A stretch of 64,000 bases of DNA from Stieleria neptunia (lineage in GTDB: Bacteria > Planctomycetota > Planctomycetia > Pirellulales > Pirellulaceae), in contig NZ_CP037423.1 in the NCBI RefSeq assembly GCF_007754155.1, positions 8,924,938 to 8,988,937 of the forward strand, given 5' to 3'. A program made the translations under genes and the position numbers. Below the pieces are notes generated by a model. It saw only the letters and a list, made by a program, of their open reading frames with translations. It did not search any database and was not told the origin of the DNA. Positions 47,225 through 57,057 of the stretch are shown here, in pieces (position 1 is the stretch's first letter; every line of letters starts with the position of its first letter).

Positions 47225-47290
47225 GTACGACGGCCCTTCCGGGCCGTCGTCTGTTGGACTCTGCGCGACGACCTGGAAAGGACGTCGTAC
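47225..47290. repeat. Dispersed hairpin repeat, ACGACGGCCC family
   Basis: Single copy with the hairpin ACGACGGCCC-TTCC-GGGCCGTCGT and the GACGACCTGGAAAGGACGTC tail. Lies between the converging desaturase and terpene-cyclase-like genes. Confidence 0.88.
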
Positions 47291-47336
47291 AACGATCTGC
47301 GGGTTCCCGCTGCTATCGGTGCGATTGATTCGAACA

Positions 47337-48398
47337 CTACCTCTGATAGATCGGCAGGTAGCCGTAATCCAACTGCAGCATGATCAGATTACACGCGGTC
47401 ACATAGACCGGATGGATCTGGCCTTCCCAGTTCCCGTCGGGACGTTGCTGGCTGGTGATGCGTTCGTACAACTTGGTGCGAAACGGTTGCCACAATTCAT
47501 CGCCCTGACGGTAGACCACTTGGCTGTAATACAGGTACGTGTAATGCCAGTGGCCGAACGCGCGGGCACCGTCGCTGATGCCGTGCAGTTCCTTCTTGGT
47601 GTACTCGAGCATTTCCGGGACATGCTCGCTGTCGTAATCGCCGGCGTTGTAGAGTGCCGCCAGGGCGGCGGCGGTGATCGCCGGTCGGCTGTTGCCGCGC
47701 TGACGGCTGCTGTAACTGATCCCGCCGTCCTTGTTCTTGCAGCCGTAAATGTATTCCTTGGCACGCTCGATCACGTCGCCGCTGACGGGGATGCCGGCGT
47801 TGCGGCAACCCCGCAGCCCTTGGACTTGAGTGATCGTCGTGGAGCCTTCATCAAAGTCGTTGCCCTCGGCCGCCGACACGTAGCCCCAACCGCCGGCCGC
47901 CGTTTGGGCATTGCCGCTGAACTCGACCGCTCGGGTCAGCACATCCACGATCTCGCGTCGGCGATCCAACAAGCCCTCTTCGCCGAGCACCTGTGACAAG
48001 AACAGCATCGCAAACCCATGCCCATAGGTGTAGCGCTGGTCGGTCGTGGGGTCGCCGATCAGCCCGTTGTCGCGGCTCTTGCTGATCAAGTAATCCGACG
48101 TCCTGGCGATCTCTTTGGCATACGGTCCCTGGGTGGTCGTCGATCCGCTGCCGATCATCGCCGTTCCGGCCAGCGCGGCCATGGCGGTCGGATAGACCTG
48201 GGTGTTCCAATGCCCACGCGAGGATTGCGTCCGCGCCAGCCAGGCCAACGCTTTTTGGGTCGCCGTTTCCCAAGAGGGGTTTCGGGCAGCCGCGTCACAC
48301 GCCCGCGGTCCGATCAGCGACGCACCGAGCGAACCGCCGGCGGCGAGAAGGGCGGTGTTGCGAAACCAATCGCGGCGGTTGGATGAAATCGGCATCAT
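47337..48398 (-). CDS. Tat-exported prenyltransferase/squalene-cyclase-like repeat protein
   Basis: 353 residues. Twin-arginine signal NRRDWFRNTALLAAGGSLGASLIG, then an alpha/alpha barrel of the terpene-cyclase/prenyltransferase type with repeats LAWLARTQSSRGHWNTQVYPTAMAALA, AAGGWGYVSAAEGNDFDEGSTTITQVQGLRG, NKDGGISYSSRQRGNSRPAITAAALAALYNAG and QQRPDGNWEGQIHPVYVTACNLIMLQL. The pattern (QxxxGxW-like) indicates the fold, but the DXDD acid motif of squalene cyclase is not evident, so an enzyme is not certain. ATG 48398; 48395 is also possible. Exported planctomycete proteins of this type are often uncharacterised. Confidence 0.82.
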   Translation of the reverse strand: MMPISSNRRDWFRNTALLAAGGSLGASLIGPRACDAAARNPSWETATQKALAWLARTQSSRGHWNTQVYPTAMAALAGTAMIGSGSTTTQGPYAKEIARTSDYLISKSRDNGLIGDPTTDQRYTYGHGFAMLFLSQVLGEEGLLDRRREIVDVLTRAVEFSGNAQTAAGGWGYVSAAEGNDFDEGSTTITQVQGLRGCRNAGIPVSGDVIERAKEYIYGCKNKDGGISYSSRQRGNSRPAITAAALAALYNAGDYDSEHVPEMLEYTKKELHGISDGARAFGHWHYTYLYYSQVVYRQGDELWQPFRTKLYERITSQQRPDGNWEGQIHPVYVTACNLIMLQLDYGYLPIYQR

Positions 48399-48440
48399 GA
48401 TTCCGAAAGGGGGAGGGTGGTGGCCCGTTTGACGCTCAGC

Positions 48441-49340
48441 CTACGATTGTACCGCCTCAGCCACCGATCGCGAAACTTCGATTTCTCCCACCGAGCCGTG
48501 TCGCCCCGTTTTCCGTTGGCAAATCGGGCAAAAAAATGTACTCCGTTGGCCCTGGACGATTCGGCGAATCTTTCCGACCGAGCAGCGACCGCACCCCAAT
48601 CCGGCCCGATCGTAGACCCGATGGTAGTTTTGATAGCTGCCTTCGTTGTTCAGCGCGTTGCGATACGTCCCGTCCGACAGCGTGCTGCCCTCATGCTCGA
48701 TCGCCTCCCCCAACACCAAACCGATCCCCGCATGAAGACGCTCCCACTGCGGCCGGCTCAGCTTGTCACAACGGGTGCGTGGATCGACCCCGGCGACGAA
48801 CAGAATTTCGGCCGCGTACAAATTTCCGATCCCCGCCACGGCCGCCTGGTCCAGTAAAGCGACCTTGATCACGCGGCGACTGTGACGCAGATTTTCACGG
48901 AGCTGCTCCGCGGTGATCCGGGTCGCGTCAGGCCCCAACCGATCGCGGACGTCACGCCGCAATTGGTCCGCCGTCAGCAGTCGCACCGTGCCCAGCCCAC
49001 GCCGATCCCAAAACAGCATCTCCGCAGCAGCATCGCCGTCGAGGATCAGCCGCAAACGCAGATGCTCCGGCCCCGGCGGATCGCTCAACAGCACCAGCCC
49101 CGTCATCCGCGGTTCGATCACGATCGCTTGCGCGTTTTCCAATTCAATGATCACGCGTTTGCCCAGCCGATCGATGCCGGTGATCCGCCGCCCGCGAACC
49201 CGCCGATCAAACGGTCCGATCGCGGGCTCAAACACAATCGGCTTGCGCTCGCAAGGCGGCCGCTCGGCGGCACGAATCCGCTGCCCCACGATCGGCGAGA
49301 TCCCACGGCGCATCGTTTCAACTTCAGGCAATTCAGGCAT
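48441..49340 (-). CDS. mutM: Formamidopyrimidine-DNA glycosylase
   Basis: Bifunctional glycosylase/AP lyase removing 8-oxoguanine. 299 residues; N-terminus MPELPEVETMRRG with catalytic Pro2 and Glu3, Lys in RLGKRVIIEL, MTGLVLLSDPP, the H2TH region IKVALLDQAAVAGIGNLYAAEILFVAGVDP, and a C-terminal zinc finger CGRCSVG...FFCPICQRKTG. ATG 49340 is chosen over two earlier in-frame starts because Pro2 must follow the initiating Met. Followed closely by a gene on the same strand at 48398. Confidence 0.96.
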   Translation of the reverse strand: MPELPEVETMRRGISPIVGQRIRAAERPPCERKPIVFEPAIGPFDRRVRGRRITGIDRLGKRVIIELENAQAIVIEPRMTGLVLLSDPPGPEHLRLRLILDGDAAAEMLFWDRRGLGTVRLLTADQLRRDVRDRLGPDATRITAEQLRENLRHSRRVIKVALLDQAAVAGIGNLYAAEILFVAGVDPRTRCDKLSRPQWERLHAGIGLVLGEAIEHEGSTLSDGTYRNALNNEGSYQNYHRVYDRAGLGCGRCSVGKIRRIVQGQRSTFFCPICQRKTGRHGSVGEIEVSRSVAEAVQS

Positions 49341-49353
49341 CATCACTCCCTAA

Positions 49354-49445
49354 GTGGCGTAAGCTTCCAGCTTGCGTTCCCCGTGGCGTAAGCTTCCAGC
49401 TTGCGTTCCGCCCCCTACCAACGGCAAGCAGGATGCTTACCCCAC
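49354..49445. repeat. Cluster of three short hairpin copies (two AAGCT, one inverted AAGCA)
   Basis: Two copies at 49354-49376 and 49383-49405 (29-bp spacing) and an inverted copy at ~49422-49445, whose stem on its own strand is GTAAGCA-TCC-TGCTTGC. The last differs from the first two by a paired T-to-A/A-to-T exchange. Confidence 0.85.
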
Positions 49446-49447
49446 GC

Positions 49448-50359
49448 CTAACAATACACAAACCCTTCGCGAGCATAGCGCGGGTGGGTCTGGATCGCAG
49501 CATGATCGGCTCTGGCGAACCCCAACCAGGCCCCCAGGCCGGCCAGCACCGCGTCGAGCGCGTCGCCGCCGGGATCGTTCATGATCACGCGTCGCCGATG
49601 CGCCGAAATGTCGACGTACTGCGAGACCGCTTTCAAGATTGTTCGCCGCGTCCGCTTGTGTGTCGCCTCGGGTGGCTTTCCGCCGGACTGCTTGTAGCGT
49701 TGGTGCGGCAATTCCAATCGCTTCAACGTCGACGACGGGCAGGCTTCGACCAGGATCGAGGATGCCGTGCCGCGGTTCGCCTTGGCATATTGAAACGGCA
49801 ACACGACGACACTTGGTCTCTCGGCCAGCTCCGCCAGCACATCGCGCATGCCGTGAAACGTCTGATAGATGATCCGGTAGTGATAACAATCAAACGGCGT
49901 TTGGGTTTCCCGGTCCGTGGTGCGGCGAACATGCTTGGTTCCCAGCGCACGCTCGGTCGTCTCGACCAGCGATAACCCAAACTGCTTGGCCGAACCGTCG
50001 AACTCGCTGGCATGCGACAATTGGTCCCGCCAATCGCCGATCGCCAGTTCGATCGGCAATCCGAACGGAAAATCACAGCCCCAAAACGTTTTCGGTTGTG
50101 ATGCAATGCGGTCGACCAGGTAGCGATTGACTTGATCGCGGTCGTCGCCGCCGGCCAGCCGCCCCAGGGGCTGCAGGGACACCAGTCGAAAACGGGCCGA
50201 GCGATTGGCCAGACGCGACGAGGCGGGGGCGGCCAGCGGTAGCGGAACCGGGGCGGAAAGCTCGGCGATCCAAGCCGTTTTTCCGGACTCGGCGGCGCCG
50301 CTGAAATCCACACCGATCACCGTCCGCGTCGCCGCCTCGGCAATTCGGCGGAATCGCAT
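49448..50359 (-). CDS. DUF429 domain protein (RNase H-like nuclease family)
   Basis: 303 residues. The first strand, [22 protein letters not shown], is the Asp-bearing start of the DUF429 fold; [44 protein letters not shown] and a late [26 protein letters not shown] (Asp pair) complete the RNase H-like pattern. Predicted nuclease; substrate and role unknown. ATG 50359 is in frame with an extremely long open frame that runs on antisense to trpB, which I treat as accidental. Divergent from trpB, with about 90 bp between starts. Confidence 0.8.
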   Translation of the reverse strand: MRFRRIAEAATRTVIGVDFSGAAESGKTAWIAELSAPVPLPLAAPASSRLANRSARFRLVSLQPLGRLAGGDDRDQVNRYLVDRIASQPKTFWGCDFPFGLPIELAIGDWRDQLSHASEFDGSAKQFGLSLVETTERALGTKHVRRTTDRETQTPFDCYHYRIIYQTFHGMRDVLAELAERPSVVVLPFQYAKANRGTASSILVEACPSSTLKRLELPHQRYKQSGGKPPEATHKRTRRTILKAVSQYVDISAHRRRVIMNDPGGDALDAVLAGLGAWLGFARADHAAIQTHPRYAREGFVYC

Positions 50360-50449
50360 CAGGCTGGGTTTCGTCGCGTTGACCAACTTGGACGGCCGGG
50401 TGAAGATGATGAAGTGACTATGGAAGCATACCTTTTTGGCAAACCTACG

Positions 50450-51673
50450 ATGAGCAGTGCTCCTTCCCAACAGCCCGCGACGGCGGCGGTCCCCGATGCG
50501 AAAGGCCGATTCGGCGAATTCGGCGGCCGATTCGTCCCCGAAACCCTGACCCGCGCACTCGATCAATTGGCCGAAGAATACGAACTGGCCAAGAAAGATC
50601 CGGAGTTCCAGCGGGAACTGGACGGATTGCTGAAAACGTTCGTCGGTCGCCCCAGCCCGTTTTACCACGCCCGTCGCCTCTCTGAAGCCGCCGGCGGGGC
50701 CCAGATTTGGCTCAAACGCGAGGACCTGAATCACACCGGGGCGCACAAGATCAACAACACGCTCGGACAGGCGCTGCTGACGCTGCGGATGGGAAAAACT
50801 CGCGTGATCGCCGAAACCGGCGCCGGCCAACACGGCGTCGCCAGCGCGACCGCCTGTGCACACTTCGGATTGCCCTGCACGGTCTACATGGGCGCCGAAG
50901 ACATTCGTCGACAAAAACCCAACGTGTTCAGCATGCGGCTGATGGGTGCGACGATCAGCCCCGTCGAATCCGGCTCGCGAACCCTTCGCGATGCCGTCAA
51001 CGAAGCGATGCGCGATTGGATGTCCTCGGTCGAGCACACGCACTACATCATCGGCAGTGTGATCGGCCCGCACCCGTTTCCGATGATGGTCCGCGATTTC
51101 CAAGCCGTCATCGGACGCGAAACACGTGACCAATCGCTGGACGTGTTCGGCAAGCTGCCCGATTGCGTGGTCGCCTGTGTCGGCGGCGGCAGCAATGCGG
51201 CCGGCATGTTCTATCCGTTCATCGAAGACGAGGGCGTGCGATTGGTCGGCGTCGAAGCCGGTGGCCGTGGCAGCAACCCCGGCGACCATGCCGCCCCCAT
51301 GTCCTTCGGATCGCCCGGCGTGCTGCACGGCAGTTACAGCTACGTGATGCAAGACGAAGACGGCCAAACCTGTGACGTGCACAGCATGAGTGCCGGTCTG
51401 GACTACCCCGGCGTCGGCCCCGAACACAGCTACTGGAAAGACACCGGCCGCGTCGACTACATCCAGTGCGGTGACGCCGATGCGATGGACGCCTTCGACA
51501 AACTCGCCCGCAGCGAAGGCATCATCGCCGCCCTGGAAACCAGTCACGCACTGGCCAAAGCGATGAAGCTGGCCGCCGAGATGCCCACAACCGAAAACCT
51601 GGTCGTCTGCCTGTCCGGCCGCGGTGACAAGGACGCCATGGAAATCGCACGACTCCGCGGTGAAGATTTTTGA
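50450..51673 (+). CDS. trpB: Tryptophan synthase beta chain
   Basis: PLP-dependent last step of tryptophan synthesis, indole + serine to tryptophan. 407 residues from ATG 50450 (earlier in-frame starts at 50414 and 50420 exist). [26 protein letters not shown] with the PLP Lys, [41 protein letters not shown] and [19 protein letters not shown] are all standard. The usual partner trpA is not adjacent. The TGA stop is immediately followed in frame by a 66-codon relic of another gene. Confidence 0.97.
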   Translation: MSSAPSQQPATAAVPDAKGRFGEFGGRFVPETLTRALDQLAEEYELAKKDPEFQRELDGLLKTFVGRPSPFYHARRLSEAAGGAQIWLKREDLNHTGAHKINNTLGQALLTLRMGKTRVIAETGAGQHGVASATACAHFGLPCTVYMGAEDIRRQKPNVFSMRLMGATISPVESGSRTLRDAVNEAMRDWMSSVEHTHYIIGSVIGPHPFPMMVRDFQAVIGRETRDQSLDVFGKLPDCVVACVGGGSNAAGMFYPFIEDEGVRLVGVEAGGRGSNPGDHAAPMSFGSPGVLHGSYSYVMQDEDGQTCDVHSMSAGLDYPGVGPEHSYWKDTGRVDYIQCGDADAMDAFDKLARSEGIIAALETSHALAKAMKLAAEMPTTENLVVCLSGRGDKDAMEIARLRGEDF

Positions 51674-51874
51674 TCCGACATCGCAACCGCTGAAGATGTT
51701 ATTCTTTCTAAACTCCGCTGGAACGCCCAACTGGGCGGTTCATCACAACAGCGAGCCGATACCGTCAATCTCCTGCGCACGCTCGCAGATTCGCTTGACA
51801 TGGAATACCTACATCGACACGTGGGAGAACACAGCGAAACGCTCACCGAACTTCTCGCCGAGGTTCATCCATGA
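51674..51874 (+). pseudogene. C-terminal remnant of an AbiEii/nucleotidyltransferase-type gene, abutting trpB
   Basis: Directly after the trpB stop and in the same frame, 66 codons run to TGA 51872-51874: AEDVILSKLRWNAQLGGSSQQ, then DTVNLLRTLADSLDMEYLHRHV and TLTELLAEVHP. I recognise the tail pattern (AEDVIL-KLRW-LGG.S..QW.D...LL) of nucleotidyltransferase-like proteins found next to small ~100-residue partners. No start codon precedes it except an internal ATG, so the N-terminal part has been lost. Its stop overlaps the ATG of the next gene, as an intact pair would. Family assignment is from memory of the motif. Confidence 0.55.
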
Positions 51875-52179
51875 ACAAAGCCCATCGCATCTCGGGAACC
51901 AAACTCGAAGACCGCATCGCCGCGGAAACCGAAGCCGGACGCGAATCCCTGCGAGTCTGGCGGAACATCTGGCGCAACATGACCGGCGAGCAACGGATCG
52001 CGAAAGCATTCCAATTGACCGAAGAAGTCAGACAGGTCATGCGGGCCGGCATTCGCAGCCGGAATCCCGAGGCCAGCGAAGCACAAATTCAGCACCTGTA
52101 CGTCAATCAACTGCTGGCCGCTCACGGCACCTCCCTCGAACACATTAAACATCAACAAAAGGAAGATCGAACTCGATGA
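51871..52179 (+). CDS. Small conserved protein of unknown function
   Basis: 102 residues, charged and helical: RVWRNIWRNMTGEQRIAKAFQLTEEVRQVMRAGIRSRNPEASEAQIQHLYVNQLLAAHG. The MTGEQRI-KAF-LTE..R..M..GIR...PEASE pattern recurs in bacterial proteins paired with nucleotidyltransferase-like genes. ATG 51871 overlaps the stop of the preceding remnant and has GAGG upstream; the stop overlaps the ATG of the UPF0173 gene (ATGA). No toxin partner is intact. Confidence 0.75.
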   Translation: MNKAHRISGTKLEDRIAAETEAGRESLRVWRNIWRNMTGEQRIAKAFQLTEEVRQVMRAGIRSRNPEASEAQIQHLYVNQLLAAHGTSLEHIKHQQKEDRTR

Positions 52180-52877
52180 TCAAACTCACTTGGCTCTCAC
52201 ACGCAAGCTGGCTGATCGAAACCGCAGGCGCCCGGATTCTGCTGGATCCGTTTTTCACCGATAACCCCAAAGCTCAAGTCTCGGCCGATCAGTTCGCCGA
52301 CGCCACCCATGTGCTCCTTTCCCACGGCCACGCCGATCACGTCGGCGACGTCGCCGCGGTGCTCAAACACTCCGGCGCCCAGCTGATCGCGACTTGGGAG
52401 ATCGCCGAATGGTTCAAAAAGAACCACGGTTTCGAAAACGTCGTCGCCATGAACGTCGGCGGCAACGTCGCGCTCGGTGACGGAACCGCCAAAATGGTCC
52501 CCGCCCTGCACAGCAGCAGCCTGCCGGACGGTTCTTACGGCGGATCGGCGGCAGGATTCCTGCTGAAATTCGAAACCTTCCGCATCTATTTCGCCTGCGA
52601 CACCGCCTATTACAGCGACATGAAATGGTACGCCGGCGGAGCCGATGTGGCCGTGCTGCCGATCGGGGACGTGTTCACCATGGGCATCCACGACAGCATC
52701 GAAGCGATCAAATTGATCGAACCCAAAGTGGTGCTGCCGACCCACTACAACACCTGGCCGCCGATCGAACAAGACGCCGCGGCCTGGGCCAACCACGTCA
52801 TCGCCGAAACGGATTCCAAACCCGTCGTCCTCAAAGTCGGCGAATCCCACACGCTCGAATTGGTCCGAGGCTTGTAA
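52176..52877 (+). CDS. UPF0173 metal-dependent hydrolase (metallo-beta-lactamase fold)
   Basis: 233 residues. HGHADHVGD metal motif near residue 50, preceded by WLSHASWLIETAGARILLDPF; later ACDTAYYSDMKWY and LPTHYNTWPPIEQD supply further ligands. This is the UPF0173/UlaG-like branch; substrate unknown. Overlaps the previous gene by four bases. Confidence 0.9.
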   Translation: MIKLTWLSHASWLIETAGARILLDPFFTDNPKAQVSADQFADATHVLLSHGHADHVGDVAAVLKHSGAQLIATWEIAEWFKKNHGFENVVAMNVGGNVALGDGTAKMVPALHSSSLPDGSYGGSAAGFLLKFETFRIYFACDTAYYSDMKWYAGGADVAVLPIGDVFTMGIHDSIEAIKLIEPKVVLPTHYNTWPPIEQDAAAWANHVIAETDSKPVVLKVGESHTLELVRGL

Positions 52878-53414
52878 GACCAGTGGGAGAGGCTTCCAGC
52901 CTGTCAAATCAGAGGGGCTGAATCGCAGTCACCCTCCCGCACAGAGGGCGTGCAGTTTTCAAAGTCACCCTCCTGGCAGGAGGGTCGAGCGCAGCGAGGG
53001 GAGGTCGATTGCTTGAATGCAGGATTTGGCGACCGATTTAGATTCTCTCCCTCTGGGTGAGACGGCGTTTGCGCAGCAAGCAAACGCAAGAGAGGGCCGG
53101 CGGCTCGCGGAAATCTTGGCGACTTCCGCTACGATCAACTCCGCCACTTTTCGACGTCACCTGGGAGAGTCGAGCGCACCCGAGGAGTGGGTTCTGTGCA
53201 TGACCTGGGGCTCGCCTTTGTCCGGCAAAGTGAACACCGCGATTCACCGTTCGACCCTCCCCTCGCTGCGCTCGACCCTCCCGCACACGGGAGGGTGACT
53301 TCTTAAACACGGGAGGGTGACTTCTTAACTGGATGCGTATGCGGAGCGTCCGGGAGGGGACGCACGGGCGACCGTCGCTGAAAAACGACGCCTCACCGCT
53401 GCCCCGCGCCCCCC
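52878..53414. other. Repeat-rich intergenic region
   Basis: 537 bp. One short hairpin copy with AGGCT stem (52883-52905), a CACCCTCC repeat block at 52928-53009, and an inverted block at about 53260-53335 that includes a direct repeat of ACACGGGAGGGTGACTTCTT. The stretch 53020-53250 looks like unique sequence without a gene. Confidence 0.6.
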
Positions 53415-53735
53415 TCACTCCGTCTCGATCTCGCGGACCCAAACCTCATCGTCTTCGACCTTGACCTCGAAACAATCCGTTTTGACCCGCGGATTGTCTT
53501 CCCAGGTGCCATCGGCGATGCAGAATCGCCAGGCGTGCCAGGGGCACGTGACCGTGGTCCCCTCGACGTGCCCTTCGGCCAACGACGCCCCCATGTGGGG
53601 ACACAGGTCGTCGATCGCGTGCCAGCTGCCGTCTTCCTGGCGAAACACGGCGACCATGCGGCCGTCAACGGGGACCGCTTTTCCGCGGCCGATCTCGAAA
53701 TCGTCCACTTTGCCAACTGATTCAAATTCGCTCAC
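53415..53735 (-). CDS. Rieske [2Fe-2S] ferredoxin-like protein
   Basis: 106 residues from GTG 53735 (VSEFESVGKVDDFEIGRGKAV). Both cluster boxes are present: CPHMGASL (Cys-x-His) and CPWHAWRF. Similar to NirD/Rieske electron-transfer domains. An upstream GTG (53795) would add 20 residues that look like a leader, so I prefer the shorter form. No partner oxygenase or reductase adjacent. Confidence 0.88.
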   Translation of the reverse strand: MSEFESVGKVDDFEIGRGKAVPVDGRMVAVFRQEDGSWHAIDDLCPHMGASLAEGHVEGTTVTCPWHAWRFCIADGTWEDNPRVKTDCFEVKVEDDEVWVREIETE

Positions 53736-53853
53736 AGCTCGGATGCACCTTGTCTTTTTCGGTTTCTCTTGCGTTGGTAGCCTTGTACCGACCACACTTT
53801 AGGCATTCCATTGAAGACTCACCACACCCGCACACGTGAATCGGCATTTCTGA

Positions 53854-55689
53854 ATGATCAATCACCAGCGACGCAAACTACTTGAATCCCGCGTTTGGCC
53901 GCACGTTCAAACACCGGCCCAGTATGTCGGCGGCGAACGAAATATCGTTGTCAAAGACCATCGCGGCGTCCGCGGAAAACTGGCCGTCGGCTTTCCCGAT
54001 GCCTACACGATCGGGATGAGCCATCACGGATTGCAGGTGCTCTACTCGCTGATGAACCGCCGCGACGACTGGTGTGCCGAACGCGTTTTCACCCCCTGGC
54101 CGGACATGGAGCAATTGCTCCGACAACACCAGATCCCCCTGTACACCCTGGAAACCTTCACCGCGCTGTCGGAATTTGACGTCGTCGGGCTCAGCCTGCA
54201 ATACGAAATCAGCTCCCCGAACGTCTTGACGATGATCGACCTGGGCGGGATCCCACTGGAATCGGTCGACCGCACGATGAACGATCCGCTGCTGGTCGCC
54301 GGCGGACCGTGCTGCCAAAACCCCGAGCCCATGGCGGACTACTTTGACGTCATGATCACCGGCGACGGCGAACCCGCCCTGCCGACGATCTGCGACCTGT
54401 GGCTGGAGATCAAAGAGAGCTACCGCCGCAGCGATGGAACCTGGGCCGACGGCGAAGAAGGAAAACAGCAACGTAGCGACGCCCTGGCCAAAGTCGCCAA
54501 CACGCTCGAGTACGCCTACGTGCCCCGGTTTTACCAACCGGTCTACAAGGACGGCCGCATCGCATCACTCGATCGCGTCCGTGACGACGTCCCCACGACC
54601 TTTGCCCCCAGTGTGATCAGCGACCTGGACGGAATCCCGCTGCCCACCGATCCGATCGTGCCGTACATCGAATGCGTTCACGACCGGATCGCACTGGAAA
54701 TCATGCGCGGCTGCCCACACCTGTGCCGGTTCTGTCAAAGCACCGTCATCAAACGCCCGTTGCGAATCCGCGAAGTCGACACGATCGTCGATGCCGCCTG
54801 GGAAAGTTATCTGAACACCGGCCACAACGAAATCAGCATCCTCTCGCTCTCCAGCAGCGACTACCCGCATTTCGAACCGCTCGTCAAACGGCTGCACGAA
54901 GTCTTCAAACCGCTCGGCGTCAACATCAGCGTCCCCAGCTTGCGGGTCAACGATCAATTAAGATCGCTGCCCCAATTGATCGGCACCGATCGACGCAGCT
55001 CGTTGACCCTCGCCCCCGAAGTCGCGCGGGACGACATGCGCGAACAAATCCGCAAGAAGATCAAAAACAGCGACCTGATCGAGGGCTGCCGCAACGCGTT
55101 CCAGAACGGATTCGACAGCGTCAAACTGTACTTCATGTGTGGCCTGCCCGGCGAGCGACCGGTCGACCTGGACGGGATCGTCGATCTGGCCGAAACCATC
55201 GCCACGGTCGGCAAAGAAGTCAAAGGACGCTACGCACGCGTCACCGCCAGCGTGTCAAACTTTGTCCCCAAAGCCCACACGCCGTACCAATGGAACGGCA
55301 TGCAAAGCCGCGAGTACTTCCACTGGGCGCACAAGTACATGTGGAGCCGCCGCAAAATCCGCAGCGTCAACATCAAGTGCCACAATGTGGAAACCAGCTT
55401 GCTCGAAGGCGTCCTCAGCCGCGGCGATCGACGCACCGGCAACGCCATCCGCCTGGCCTGGGAGCGCGGCGCGCGAATGGACGGCTGGACCGAACACCTG
55501 GATCCCGATCGGTGGTGGTCCGCCATCGAAGACGCCGGCATCGACGTCCAACGACAGGTCCACGAAAAATACGAACTGCTTGATAAATTGCCCTGGGACC
55601 ACGTCAACGTCAAATTCGGTCGCGCCTACCTGGAAAAAGAACAAGGCCGGGCCACCGTCCAACTCCAAGCTCTCGCTGGCGCCACGTAA
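53854..55689 (+). CDS. B12-binding domain/radical SAM protein (TIGR03960 type)
   Basis: 611 residues. N-terminal region FPDAYTIGMSHHGLQVLYSLMNRRDDW and VVGLSLQYEISSPNVLTMIDLGGIP (B12-like domain), then the radical SAM cluster MRGCPHLCRFCQST with Cys287, Cys291 and Cys294, LSLSSSDYP and PSLRVND. TIGR03960 proteins are often followed by or fused to a DUF2344 (TIGR03936) partner; neither fusion nor such a gene is here. Function unknown, with possible tRNA or cofactor modification. ATG 53854 is the first start and fits the conserved N-terminus. Confidence 0.93.
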   Translation: MINHQRRKLLESRVWPHVQTPAQYVGGERNIVVKDHRGVRGKLAVGFPDAYTIGMSHHGLQVLYSLMNRRDDWCAERVFTPWPDMEQLLRQHQIPLYTLETFTALSEFDVVGLSLQYEISSPNVLTMIDLGGIPLESVDRTMNDPLLVAGGPCCQNPEPMADYFDVMITGDGEPALPTICDLWLEIKESYRRSDGTWADGEEGKQQRSDALAKVANTLEYAYVPRFYQPVYKDGRIASLDRVRDDVPTTFAPSVISDLDGIPLPTDPIVPYIECVHDRIALEIMRGCPHLCRFCQSTVIKRPLRIREVDTIVDAAWESYLNTGHNEISILSLSSSDYPHFEPLVKRLHEVFKPLGVNISVPSLRVNDQLRSLPQLIGTDRRSSLTLAPEVARDDMREQIRKKIKNSDLIEGCRNAFQNGFDSVKLYFMCGLPGERPVDLDGIVDLAETIATVGKEVKGRYARVTASVSNFVPKAHTPYQWNGMQSREYFHWAHKYMWSRRKIRSVNIKCHNVETSLLEGVLSRGDRRTGNAIRLAWERGARMDGWTEHLDPDRWWSAIEDAGIDVQRQVHEKYELLDKLPWDHVNVKFGRAYLEKEQGRATVQLQALAGAT

Positions 55690-55955
55690 CGAGGTTCCAG
55701 GTTTCAGGTCGATGATTTTGAACTGGGGCACCACGCCAAATTTCAAATCTGACATTTCAAATCTGACATGTGCTGACTCTAACGTTTTCTATGGATTGAA
55801 TTTCAATTCACGTCACCCTCCCGTGTGGAGGTCGTGCAGTTTTTACAGCAACCCTCCTGGCAGGAGGGTCGAGCGTAGCGAGGGGAGGTCGAACGGTGAA
55901 TCACGAGTTTTACTTCACCTGCCAGAGTCGCGTCCCGAGCAGCAAAGAGAACTCT
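55690..55955. repeat. Intergenic repeats between radical SAM and CDF genes
   Basis: A 14-bp direct duplication, TTTCAAATCTGACA, at ~55740-55768, a CCAGGTTTCAGGT fragment, and a CACCCTCC family copy at 55834-55893. Confidence 0.7.
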
Positions 55956-56873
55956 TTACCCGTCCCACGGTTCGATATGCAGATGCACGTCCCTGACCCG
56001 GGGCATGTTTGCTAACAATCGATTCTTGACTTCGTGCCCGATGCGGTGGCCTTGATCGACGCTTAACTGGCCGTCGACTTGAACGTGGATCTCGATGAAA
56101 TACTCCAGTCCGCTCTTGCGGACCCGCAGCTTTTCGATCTCTTTGACCTGATCGACATCCGCCGCGATGTCACGCACCTTCGCCACCGTTTCAGCGTCTG
56201 CCTGCTGGTCCATCAATTCGGCCGCGATCGCCAGAAACATTTTGGCACTGGTCATGATCAACACGCCGCAAACACAAAGTGCCGCGACGGGATCCACGAA
56301 CGGTCCGAATCCGCCCAGATACGGCGCGGCAAACAAACTGATCGCGATCGCCCCCGAACCCAACGCGTCGCTGCGGTGATCCAACGCCGTGGCGCGAAGC
56401 GCTGCCGAATCGAGCCGCTTGGCCACCTGTGACGTGTACCGGAACACGACCTCCTTGATGACGGAGCAAACCGCCGCGATCACACCGGCCGACCAATGCG
56501 GAATCGTCGGTGCCGCAGAAAATCGACGGATCGTCTCGATCGTCAAGATCCCGGCCCCAAACATCACCAACAACGAAACGCCGAACCCCGCAATCGACTC
56601 GGCCTTGGTGTGCCCGTAGGGATGATCGTCGTCCTCTTCCTGCTCGGCGACGTGCAACGCCGCGCGAACGGCGACGGAACTGGTCACGTCCCCGATCGAG
56701 TTGACCGCGTCGGCGACCAATGCGGAACTTCGCAAAACCAGCCCGCCGGACAATTTGGCGACGACCAGCACAACATTGACGCTCAGCCCCCAGATCGCAG
56801 CACGCTTGGCGTCGATGTAAACACGATCGCGGACCGCGATCGATGCTTCGTCTCGTGGGGGACTGAGCGACAC
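55956..56873 (-). CDS. Cation diffusion facilitator transporter
   Basis: 305 residues, GTG start 56873. Six hydrophobic helices and the metal site residues: DAVNSIGDVTSS in TM2, HPYGHTKAES after it, ALDHRSDALG in TM5, and a cytoplasmic C-terminal domain with FIEIHVQVDGQLSVDQGHRIGHEVK and VRDVHLHIEP. Exports divalent metal (Zn2+, Fe2+, Mn2+ or Co2+) by proton antiport; which metal is not visible. Confidence 0.93.
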   Translation of the reverse strand: MSLSPPRDEASIAVRDRVYIDAKRAAIWGLSVNVVLVVAKLSGGLVLRSSALVADAVNSIGDVTSSVAVRAALHVAEQEEDDDHPYGHTKAESIAGFGVSLLVMFGAGILTIETIRRFSAAPTIPHWSAGVIAAVCSVIKEVVFRYTSQVAKRLDSAALRATALDHRSDALGSGAIAISLFAAPYLGGFGPFVDPVAALCVCGVLIMTSAKMFLAIAAELMDQQADAETVAKVRDIAADVDQVKEIEKLRVRKSGLEYFIEIHVQVDGQLSVDQGHRIGHEVKNRLLANMPRVRDVHLHIEPWDG

Positions 56874-57057
56874 GCGAATGCGGAACCAGGAACGGTGGCG
56901 GGGAAGGATGTCAAAACGAAGGTCCTATAAGTTACCCGACTTTTTGTCCGCACGTCGATCACCCGGCTATCGGCGACCTAAGGTTTCGCGCCATTTCTAT
57001 CGATTGCCACGCAATCCCTGAAATCCGAACGACGCATGAGGGAAATTTTTTTAAGCC

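Noticed and set aside
50360..51730. Extension of the DUF429 frame across trpB
   Set aside because: The in-frame opening is antisense to trpB; DUF429 homology starts only at 50359.
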